13,049 nucleotides of DNA from Lachnospiraceae bacterium (lineage in GTDB: Bacteria; Bacillota_A; Clostridia; Lachnospirales; Lachnospiraceae), in assembly GCA_017540915.1 (NCBI GenBank), contig JAFYAD010000213.1, positions 1 to 13,049 on the forward strand, written 5' to 3'. Positions within the stretch are counted from its first letter, which is position 1; every line of letters starts with the position of its first letter. The position numbers and the translations under genes are program-made. A model generated the notes under the pieces. The model searched no databases, was not told the origin of the DNA, and saw nothing but the letters and a program-made list of their open reading frames with translations. Positions 7,771 to 13,049 of the stretch are shown in pieces.

Positions 7771-8391
7771 TCACTGAACCGCTATGGCTATTCCCTTTTC
7801 CTTATATTCGCTCGCAAGATCCTCCAGGAGCTTACTGATAGCAACCTCATCCCTGTACAGTATCTTGTCCTCATTGCGATTCACGGAAACCACCACGACC
7901 TTTTTAACGCCATCCTCGCCGACTGTAACGGCACTATCTATAAGGCGTCTGAGCTCCTGTTCCAATTTTCCGGGCTGTAACCCGTCGTCTTTGAAAACAT
8001 CATCCTCGTTTTCCTCAGATACTATGATGACATTTTCTTCCGCGTCTTTTCCGAACAGGGTCTTCTGTCCGTCGCCTATTCCGGCAGTCACTGTAAGATA
8101 GCGTTCGTGAAGCTTTTTCTCCTCGAAACTGTCCGGGATATATTCCGTCCTCACATCTATAAATGTCACATAATTGTCTATATTCTCGTACTTTTGGTAA
8201 TGCTGTATCACGGATTCCTCACCGAAATCTTCGGGAGTGGAAACCACAGCCTGACTGTCCTGAAGATCCTGATCTGCTGTAGACTTCTGTACCGTCTGGC
8301 CGAACATTACCACCATGAGTACTATAAATATCACATCCAGAAGTGAGGTAAGATCTATGATGATCTCTTTCTTACTCAAAAGATGTCTCAT
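7771..8391 (-). CDS. ExbD/TolR-family proton channel subunit
   Basis: The protein has 206 residues: a short basic cytoplasmic start, one transmembrane helix (about 10-34) containing the family motif 'IDLTSLLDVIFIVLMVV', and a long extracellular domain. D19 in the helix is the proton-carrying Asp conserved in ExbD, TolR and MotB relatives. The C-terminal part (VVVVSVNRNEDKILYRDEV..LLEDLASEYKEKGIAIAVQ) matches the strand-helix-strand end of ExbD. It is longer than typical ExbD (about 140 residues) because of an acidic insert in the middle (about 35-150). The ATG overlaps the stop of the MotA/TolQ gene by four bases, a sign of coupled synthesis of channel partners. There is no OmpA-like peptidoglycan-binding domain, so it is not a MotB stator protein. 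No TonB-like gene is visible. Confidence 0.88.
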   Translation of the reverse strand: MRHLLSKKEIIIDLTSLLDVIFIVLMVVMFGQTVQKSTADQDLQDSQAVVSTPEDFGEESVIQHYQKYENIDNYVTFIDVRTEYIPDSFEEKKLHERYLTVTAGIGDGQKTLFGKDAEENVIIVSEENEDDVFKDDGLQPGKLEQELRRLIDSAVTVGEDGVKKVVVVSVNRNEDKILYRDEVAISKLLEDLASEYKEKGIAIAVQ

Positions 8392-8981
8392 AAATTTCCC
8401 TCTTTCTTCTTTTCCTTGATACGTCCGGTCTTATAACTGTCCTCTTTAAGTCTCACATAGGACTCATAATCCACATCGCAGAGGTAAAGCTTCTTTGATG
8501 TGCTGGCAGCGACATAGATTTTCAGCGCCATTGTGACTACAAGGGCGACCCATGTTGATGTCATGGCAACACCAAGATTGTCCAGCATGGAACCGGCCTC
8601 CGCAACACCACGGCTTATAAGCCCCGCCTGACCTATCAGGCCGGTCACGGTGCCGAAAATACCTGCAAGGGGAAACACCGGTATCAGCTCCGTCAGAGTG
8701 TTATATCTGGTGCACAGTCTGTCAAATTCCTCTTTCCAATCGTTGATGCTGCGGTTGGATATTGTACTGTTGGTCACGTTTTCCAGATCAAGATTCTCGT
8801 TAAACATTCCTTCGCTCATGTTGATCTGAACCTTAAAGCGATCGTCATAACGCCTCTTTTGCTCTACAAGATCTTCCCCCAGCTTCATCAGCTTCAAAAA
8901 AACAAACACTCCGCATGCCACAATCACGATGTTGATCAGAGCGCCAAGCGGGCTTGAAAAAAACATTCTTATAAATCCCAT
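8388..8981 (-). CDS. MotA/TolQ/ExbB-family proton channel subunit
   Basis: The protein has 197 residues with three membrane segments: about 13-31, 97-121 and 136-160. The second carries the family block 'IPVFPLAGIFGTVTGLIGQ' and the third 'LGVAMTSTWVALVVTMALK'. Three helices and this size fit TolQ/ExbB more than flagellar MotA, which has four helices and a large cytoplasmic domain. The 65-residue loop between helices 1 and 2 and the basic tail (GRIKEKKKEGNL) should be cytoplasmic. In the family, five such subunits surround two ExbD/TolR helices, and proton flow drives movement. AAGGAG lies ten bases before the ATG at 8981, six bases after the AIM24 stop. In an organism without an outer membrane the driven process is unknown. 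Confidence 0.92.
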   Translation of the reverse strand: MGFIRMFFSSPLGALINIVIVACGVFVFLKLMKLGEDLVEQKRRYDDRFKVQINMSEGMFNENLDLENVTNSTISNRSINDWKEEFDRLCTRYNTLTELIPVFPLAGIFGTVTGLIGQAGLISRGVAEAGSMLDNLGVAMTSTWVALVVTMALKIYVAASTSKKLYLCDVDYESYVRLKEDSYKTGRIKEKKKEGNL

Positions 8982-8987
8982 ATCACC

Positions 8988-9764
8988 TTAACTCCTTATC
9001 TTATCGCCCCTGACAGGCGCAACCCACACCTTTCCGGTGCCACGATATACATTCACAAGACCTTCGCCGGAAACCGCTGATCCCATAAGAGTCTTTGTGG
9101 TCTTCTCCACAGTGAGCTTCAGGGAATTTGACCAGGCAACCGCCATATTGCCGTCTACCCTGACCTCATCATCCGTGAGAGCTATAGTGATAAGCTCCGC
9201 TCTCGGCACGGGACTCTCCAGAGCCACAATGCCCTGCCCGGTCAGTATGGAATTGAACAATCCCTCGCCCGCAAAGACTGCTCCGGTCACCGTGTTGCGA
9301 CCCGTGACATTTATATTCACGGTACTGCTGCAGGACAAAAACATTCCGTCCTCGATCACCATGCCTCCCTGCCAGTTTTCAACTTCCTCCAGCAGGATGT
9401 GTTTGTATGTCGGCTCTAACAGCACGACTCCGGTTCCTTCGTACAAGGGCTTTATGGTGGTCTCCCCTGTCACCTTGCTGCCAACCACCTTTTTCATGAG
9501 ATCCATAGCGCCGGTAACATTCGTTGAAACACGGATCTTCCCCATCATGATCTGCATGGCGCCTGCCTGCAGTACAGCGCCGGAATCCTCGAGTCTGACA
9601 GCCAGCTGTTTTTTACGGATGTTCATCTTGGAGGCAAAATACTGCTGCTCGGCGTTAAGCTCGGTAACCGAAAGATCCCTGTCATACTCCAGCACACTGA
9701 AGTTTTTGACTGTCTCGGTTATCCTGTGATTTTCCGATTCCATGAAAAGATTTGTCTCTACCAT
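8988..9764 (-). CDS. AIM24-family protein
   Basis: From the ATG at 9764 the protein has 258 residues with no signal peptide or membrane segment, so it is cytoplasmic. It matches the AIM24/TIGR00266-like family (beta-rich, related in fold to TRAP-like proteins): a central 'LAVRLEDSGAVLQAGAMQI' at about 54-72, a 'GEGLFNSILTGQGIVALES' block at 166-184, and a second 'GEGLVNVYRGTGKVWVAP' block at 233-250, which look like repeats of one motif. The biochemical role of bacterial AIM24 proteins is not settled; the yeast namesake affects inner mitochondrial membrane organisation. A TTG at 9770 extends the frame by two codons, but GAGAGG at 9771-9776 is six bases from the ATG at 9764, so the ATG is preferred. 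It is immediately upstream of the channel genes, suggesting that it supports assembly or regulation of that complex (inference). Confidence 0.88.
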   Translation of the reverse strand: MVETNLFMESENHRITETVKNFSVLEYDRDLSVTELNAEQQYFASKMNIRKKQLAVRLEDSGAVLQAGAMQIMMGKIRVSTNVTGAMDLMKKVVGSKVTGETTIKPLYEGTGVVLLEPTYKHILLEEVENWQGGMVIEDGMFLSCSSTVNINVTGRNTVTGAVFAGEGLFNSILTGQGIVALESPVPRAELITIALTDDEVRVDGNMAVAWSNSLKLTVEKTTKTLMGSAVSGEGLVNVYRGTGKVWVAPVRGDKIRS

Positions 9765-9780
9765 CGCCAACCTCTCGTAA

Positions 9781-9797
9781 CCTGCAGTATATGCAGG
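9781..9797. repeat. Intercistronic inverted repeat, 6-bp arms
   Basis: CCTGCA-gtata-TGCAGG is a perfect inverted repeat between the stop of the 7-TM HD-GYP gene and the ribosome binding site of the AIM24 gene. No T-tract follows on the minus strand, so it is not an intrinsic terminator. It may be an mRNA processing or stability hairpin, or a protein-binding site. Confidence 0.55.
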
Positions 9798-9800
9798 CTC

Positions 9801-11192
9801 TTACTCATGCAAAACATAATCCTTGTCTTCATCCATGATCTCTATCATGCATCTTGCCGGCTTTTCATCGAACTGAGTTCCTATATTCTTTTCGATCTCT
9901 TCTCTGACTTTCTGTTGCGGGAGATATCGCCTGTAACTTCTGTTGGATGTCATGGCATCATAGGAATCCGCCACCGCTATTATCCTCGCCTCTATAGGTA
10001 TATCGTCTCCCTTTTTGTGATCGGGATAGCCGGTTCCGTCAAACCTTTCATGATGCCATCTTGCTCCGGTGGATAATTCGGGCTTTGTCTTTATCTCCGC
10101 TAAGATATCATATCCAGTAGCCGGGTGTTTTTTGATCTCATTGTACTCTTCATCCGTCAGACGGCTGGGTTTATTTATGATCTCGTTTGGAACACCTATC
10201 TTGCCTATATCATGGAGAAGTCCCATATAATAGACATTCTCGCATTCCTCATTGGTCATTCCCAGTTTCTCGGCTATCATACGTGAATACTGTGCAACCC
10301 TGATGGAATGTCCTCTGGTGTACTCATCCTTGGCATCGATAGTATGCGCCAGCGCCTCCATCACTTCTACGGACAGCTCTTTGATCTCCGCCTGTGCCTT
10401 TATCGCTTTATTCATGAAGTCGATATTGCGCACGATTACATAAAACGCAATGATGAGCACAAAAGTTATAAAGATATTGCAGAACATCAATATTTGCTGC
10501 TCATACTGGGCAATACGGATGGCCATGGAGACTATGGGTTTCAATCTGTCTAAGAGTTCATCTCCCTCCGAGTGTGTTATTAGCTTTATGGTGTTGAGCT
10601 TTTCATCGTCAAACTCTGTTACTGACCATATGCACATCTTCACCGTGTATATGAATGTACTGAATGCAAAGGTTACTGTGGGTAATATCAAAAAAAGCTT
10701 CCTGTCCGTAACCTGATGTTCACCGGAAACCACAGTCAACGGCCTTATTACCAGGAAAAAGAACATTATATTCAGTACCAGATAAAACAACATCGAAAAG
10801 AGCGTCTTCTCCAGTACAATAAACAGGACAGGTGGAATTATCATCACAGAACACAGATACACAAATATTGCTATCGATGAATTCTGAGCTTTTACCAGCC
10901 TGACATATAACGCCATTGATATCGCCTGAATCAATAGCTGTACTCCCGTACTTAATACAGCAAACAGAACAGATTCTTTGAAGGATGCAGATTCGAATGC
11001 ATTCCACCCCAGCAATGAGACCAAATAGGTGCTTGTCAAAAAAGAGATAGTGTTTCCGACTGTTGGCGAGAGTAAAAACAATGCTGCAATCTTAGGAATC
11101 GATTTTTTAAGCCTAAAACATGTCACCGAAGAAATGATGAAAAGCACTGAGCCAATGATATATAAAAGCAAATTGATAAAAGCAACATTCAT
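9801..11192 (-). CDS. Seven-helix membrane protein with HD-GYP domain
   Basis: The protein has 463 residues. Residues 1-256 contain about seven membrane helices (roughly 5-25, 33-60, 72-97, 106-127, 130-153, 165-188, 233-255) with a hydrophilic loop of about 45 residues before the last one, a likely extracellular sensing loop. A short coiled linker (257-280) leads to the HD-GYP domain: H295 in 'RGHSIRVA', HDIGK at 327-331, HHE at 380-382, GYP at 388-390 and 'VADSYDAMTSNRSYR'. All expected metal and substrate residues that I can check are present, so it should hydrolyse cyclic-di-GMP. The usual GYPDG reads GYPDH here, a small deviation. AGGGG lies six bases before the ATG, which is 12 bases after the ParA stop. 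Its HD-GYP domain resembles that of the large propeller receptor, but the sensory parts are unrelated. Confidence 0.92.
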   Translation of the reverse strand: MNVAFINLLLYIIGSVLFIISSVTCFRLKKSIPKIAALFLLSPTVGNTISFLTSTYLVSLLGWNAFESASFKESVLFAVLSTGVQLLIQAISMALYVRLVKAQNSSIAIFVYLCSVMIIPPVLFIVLEKTLFSMLFYLVLNIMFFFLVIRPLTVVSGEHQVTDRKLFLILPTVTFAFSTFIYTVKMCIWSVTEFDDEKLNTIKLITHSEGDELLDRLKPIVSMAIRIAQYEQQILMFCNIFITFVLIIAFYVIVRNIDFMNKAIKAQAEIKELSVEVMEALAHTIDAKDEYTRGHSIRVAQYSRMIAEKLGMTNEECENVYYMGLLHDIGKIGVPNEIINKPSRLTDEEYNEIKKHPATGYDILAEIKTKPELSTGARWHHERFDGTGYPDHKKGDDIPIEARIIAVADSYDAMTSNRSYRRYLPQQKVREEIEKNIGTQFDEKPARCMIEIMDEDKDYVLHE

Positions 11193-11204
11193 GATAAACC
11201 CCTG

Positions 11205-11966
11205 TTATTCCGCGCCCAAAAGCTCTTCCGCAAAGCTCAGGTAATCCACCATAGTGTTGCATCCCGGCGCATAATCTATCAGGAGTTTATGTTTTTCCTG
11301 TGCTTCCTTTGTTTTCACACACTCTCTGATGGCTGTACCGAAAAGCTTAGTGCCCATCTTGGCTGCCTGAGACTCGATTTCGTCTCTGGTAGACTTATCC
11401 AGATTTGATCTGCCTGAATATTTGACCAACAGAAGACCTGCTATCGAAAGGTCTCTGTTTTGTCTTTTCTTTACCGCCATGATGGTGTTATAAAGCTGAT
11501 CTATACCCTGCATTGCGTATGTATCGGCCGTCACCGGTATGATAACATACTGTGCCGCGATCAGGCAGTTGTACAGTATAACATTAAGAGACGGCGCAGT
11601 ATCTATCACCACATAATCGTAGCCATCAAGCTCATCGAGCGCATCTTTGAGACGGTAAAAGCCCTCAACATCGCCGTCCAGCATCTTCTCTGCCTTTGCC
11701 AGCAGAGGGTCGCTGGCTACAATATCTCCGTTGGGAAGGCTCTGGATCGCATCCTTTATAGGCAGCTTGTCCGAATCTATGATAACATCGTACAGAGTCG
11801 CAACATTTTCTACCTGCGCCTCATATGTATTCGTGCTGTTGCCCTGCGGATCCGCATCGATCAGCAGAGTTTTCCCTCTCTTTGAAAAAATACCTGCAAG
11901 GTTGGTGGCAGTCGTGGTCTTTCCTATACCGCCCTTCTGGTTTGCTACAACATATACTTTTGCCAT
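11205..11966 (-). CDS. ParA/Soj-family ATPase
   Basis: The protein has 253 residues, the usual Soj length. It has the deviant Walker A of the ParA/MinD class (KGGIGKTTT at 11-19, with signature Lys11 and catalytic-loop Lys16), the '[12 protein letters not shown]' Walker A' motif with D38, and Walker B 'VVIDTAPS' with D122. No N-terminal DNA-binding extension is present. ParA proteins form ATP-dependent dimers on DNA or membrane and position chromosomes, plasmids or protein clusters such as chemosensory arrays. No ParB gene follows; the next gene is a membrane HD-GYP protein. I therefore infer a positioning ATPase for the encoded membrane complex rather than a chromosome segregation protein, though an unlinked ParB cannot be excluded. 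GGAGGAG lies about eight to ten bases before the ATG. Confidence 0.93.
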   Translation of the reverse strand: MAKVYVVANQKGGIGKTTTATNLAGIFSKRGKTLLIDADPQGNSTNTYEAQVENVATLYDVIIDSDKLPIKDAIQSLPNGDIVASDPLLAKAEKMLDGDVEGFYRLKDALDELDGYDYVVIDTAPSLNVILYNCLIAAQYVIIPVTADTYAMQGIDQLYNTIMAVKKRQNRDLSIAGLLLVKYSGRSNLDKSTRDEIESQAAKMGTKLFGTAIRECVKTKEAQEKHKLLIDYAPGCNTMVDYLSFAEELLGAE

Positions 11967-11993
11967 GATATGGTCTCCTCCGAAATTTGATGA

Positions 11994-12248
11994 TCAGAAA
12001 AATACACTGCCGTTAACGTCTTCATTCACTACATAATACACCGAACGATCCTCCGGCTTTATATAGACGTCAACCTCTGTGATGTCCGCATCCGGAACAC
12101 CCTTTTTCTCAATGTCTTCACGGATACGTTCCATGATCTCGCTCTCCTTGCGCTCGATACCGCCATACTGGATCACAACTTTCTTTTTGGCGGTAGCGAA
12201 ACCTCCAACCAACTGCTGTGCACGTTCTGTGCTGGACTTTCTGGCCAT
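11994..12248 (-). CDS. Small DUF6465-like protein
   Basis: From the ATG at 12248 the protein has 84 residues: a basic, Ser/Thr/Ala/Gln-rich start (MARKSSTERAQQ), then a compact region 'KKKVVIQYGGIERKESEIM', a helix 'ERIREDIEKKG' and strands 'VDVYIKPEDRSVYYVVNED'. The 'YIKPE..YYVVN..VNG' ending is the pattern I recall for DUF6465, small proteins common in Lachnospiraceae and related Clostridia; this is from memory and unverified. Its function is unknown. A longer reading to 12311 exists, but AAGGAGG sits nine bases before the ATG at 12248, and the longer version would begin near the likely transcription start. It is the first gene after the operon promoter, 27 bases upstream of the ParA gene, so it could be a partner or regulator of ParA. 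Confidence 0.82.
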   Translation of the reverse strand: MARKSSTERAQQLVGGFATAKKKVVIQYGGIERKESEIMERIREDIEKKGVPDADITEVDVYIKPEDRSVYYVVNEDVNGSVFF

Positions 12249-12257
12249 CTCTGACAT

Positions 12258-12264
12258 CCTCCTT
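12258..12264 (-). promoter_or_regulatory. Ribosome binding site of the first operon gene
   Basis: AAGGAGG ends nine bases before the ATG at 12248. A nearer ATG at 12257 directly abuts the site and is too close to be used, which decides the start of the DUF6465-like gene. Confidence 0.8.
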
Positions 12265-12317
12265 TTATGTTCTGTCCTCTTACATTTTACCCCCGATATA
12301 CACCACCTCAACCTGTT

Positions 12318-12346
12318 ATTTTACTATATTTCAAACGTTTTGTACA
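12318..12346 (-). promoter_or_regulatory. Sigma-A-type promoter of the twelve-gene operon
   Basis: On the minus strand, TGTACA (12341-12346) and TAAAAT (12318-12323) are separated by exactly 17 bases. They match the consensus -35 and -10 boxes at four and five of six positions. Transcription would start near 12311, leaving an untranslated leader of about 60 bases. The promoter lies just downstream of the terminator of the preceding transporter genes, and it is the only convincing promoter I see for the genes below it. Confidence 0.65.
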
Positions 12347-12378
12347 ATGATTTCTGCCATAATTGTATTTTTTCCCAT

Positions 12379-12407
12379 AAAAAGCAAAACAAGCCCCGAA
12401 GGGCTTG
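12379..12407 (-). terminator. Rho-independent terminator with UUCG tetraloop
   Basis: Read on the minus strand, a 7-bp stem CAAGCCC/GGGCTTG (12390-12407) encloses TTCG and is followed by TTTTGCTTTTT (12379-12389). C(UUCG)G is an exceptionally stable tetraloop. It lies about 50 bases after the stop of the small transporter pair and ends that transcript. On the plus strand no T-tract follows, so it works in one direction only. Confidence 0.85.
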
Positions 12408-12458
12408 CGTTGTCATTAACAATAATACGCCTATAATATTTACCTGCTTACGATGTGT

Positions 12459-12794
12459 TCAGATCCTGATGGATATCAGCACCGCTCCCGCAAAGATAAG
12501 ACATACTCCCAGGATCTTTTTGAAACCGATCTTTTCTTTCAGTGCAAAATGTGCCAGCACCATCGCCCAGATATAGGTGAGGGATGTAAGCGGCAGCACC
12601 ACAGAGTAATCCAGATACCGCAGCACCAGTATATTCATGACCGCAGATGTGACATACAGAGCTCCGCCTATATAGAGATTTATGTTGACCAGCATTTTGA
12701 CAAGCCCCGGGGTGTCTGATGCCTTCTTGAGAAAAAGAGAAGCCAATGCGCCTAAAAAAGTCATTACCGCAATACAGACATATATGAGGATCAT
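12459..12794 (-). CDS. Small EamA/SMR-like membrane transporter subunit
   Basis: The protein has 111 residues with four membrane helices (about 2-22, 38-60, 64-84, 92-110), the size and layout of small multidrug resistance and ArnE/ArnF-type half-transporters. The 'GALASLFLKKAS' end of helix 1 and 'GVCLIFAGAVLISI' in helix 4 are typical of the EamA/SMR superfamily. The glutamate that SMR drug exporters such as EmrE carry in helix 1 is not present (Gly at about the matching place), so drug/proton antiport of the EmrE kind is unlikely. It overlaps the upstream homologue by four bases (ATGA) and has AGGAGG nine bases before its ATG. The two probably form a heterodimer. The substrate is unknown. 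Confidence 0.85.
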   Translation of the reverse strand: MILIYVCIAVMTFLGALASLFLKKASDTPGLVKMLVNINLYIGGALYVTSAVMNILVLRYLDYSVVLPLTSLTYIWAMVLAHFALKEKIGFKKILGVCLIFAGAVLISIRI

Positions 12795-13049
12795 CTCTCA
12801 TCACCTCCTGCGATGAATACAACTCCCGCGATGATGAGAAGAACTCCTGTGCATTTGATCAGCGTTATGTTTTCATGCAGAACAAATGCTGCCAGCAGTA
12901 TGCTCAAAACATAATTCAGGCTCATCATGGGCTGCAGCACCGACAGTCTTCCGAACCTGTATGCCACCACCATGGCAAGACCGCCTACTCCATACAGTAA
13001 AAAACCTGCAATCACAAAAAGCATGCCTCTGTCAGCCGACATTTTCCAC
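12791..13049 (-). CDS. Small EamA/SMR-like membrane transporter subunit (5' end cut by window edge)
   Basis: The frame remains open to the window edge, and only helices equivalent to 2, 3 and 4 of its neighbour are visible ('MLFVIAGFLLYGVGGLAMVVAYRF', 'VLQPMMSLNYVLSILLAAFVL', 'GVLLIIAGVVFIAGG'). Helix 1 must therefore lie upstream, and the in-frame ATG at 13042 is probably internal. It is the same superfamily as the gene that follows it, with an overlapping stop and start, which supports a paired transporter of the ArnE/ArnF or EbrA/EbrB layout. The substrate cannot be told from the sequence. Confidence 0.82.
   Translation of the reverse strand, partial: WKMSADRGMLFVIAGFLLYGVGGLAMVVAYRFGRLSVLQPMMSLNYVLSILLAAFVLHENITLIKCTGVLLIIAGVVFIAGGDER

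Noticed and set aside
7771..8981. Zorya-type (ZorA/ZorB) defence system or flagellar stator MotA/MotB
   Set aside because: The pair has ExbB/ExbD size and layout, with no OmpA-like peptidoglycan-binding domain, no long ZorA tail, and no ZorC/ZorD/ZorE, helicase or nuclease gene nearby.
9037..9729. Plus-strand open frame of 230 codons
   Set aside because: It lies fully antisense to the AIM24 gene, which has clear family motifs and a good start; the plus frame is Ser/Thr/Pro-rich as expected for an antisense shadow.
12249..12311. Riboswitch in the operon leader, for example for cyclic-di-GMP
   Set aside because: The leader is only about 60 bases, with no recognisable aptamer or paired stems large enough.
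1..13049. CRISPR array, insertion sequence, tRNA, rRNA or attachment site
   Set aside because: I saw no spaced direct repeats, transposase or integrase motifs, or tRNA/rRNA-like sequence anywhere in the window.

Overview
The window reads as chromosomal DNA from a low-to-mid GC Gram-positive anaerobe of the class Clostridia, most likely a Lachnospiraceae-type organism. The grounds are strong AGGAGG-type ribosome binding sites, short intergenic gaps, a small DUF6465-like protein I associate with that family, a PrsW-type protease, and a BMP-type binding protein beside a propeller/HD-GYP receptor. The taxonomic call is inference. Every gene I can support lies on the minus strand, so transcription runs from high to low coordinates.

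Right edge (about 12379-13049): two small four-helix EamA/SMR-like membrane proteins with a 4-base stop/start overlap. The upstream one is cut by the window edge. They end at a Rho-independent terminator whose stem is capped by a UUCG tetraloop.

Main unit (about 12346 down to 1): a recognisable promoter (TGTACA, 17 bases, TAAAAT) is followed by twelve same-strand genes with gaps of at most 111 bases or small overlaps, and I see no convincing terminator between them. In order of transcription: (1) DUF6465-like small protein; (2) orphan ParA/Soj ATPase; (3) seven-helix membrane protein with a C-terminal HD-GYP domain; (4) AIM24-family protein; (5) MotA/TolQ/ExbB-type channel subunit; (6) ExbD/TolR-type subunit; (7) two-helix protein whose extracellular domain resembles the ExbD C-terminal domain; (8) membrane-anchored exported protein of unknown function; (9) secreted protein of unknown function; (10) a 1226-residue receptor with ECF-S-like membrane domain, Reg_prop propeller repeats, Y_Y_Y domain, transmembrane helix and HD-GYP output; (11) BMP-family binding protein anchored in the membrane; (12) PrsW-family intramembrane protease, running off the left edge.

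Together this looks like a single envelope signalling module. One or two external sensors (the BMP protein and the propeller receptor) probably feed two HD-GYP cyclic-di-GMP phosphodiesterases. The module also encodes a proton-channel-like complex with two ExbD-like partners but no TonB, no outer membrane protein, no ABC transporter and no cyclic-di-GMP synthase in view. The link between these parts is inferred from gene order alone. I did not recognise it as a named system, and it is the main candidate here for something undescribed.
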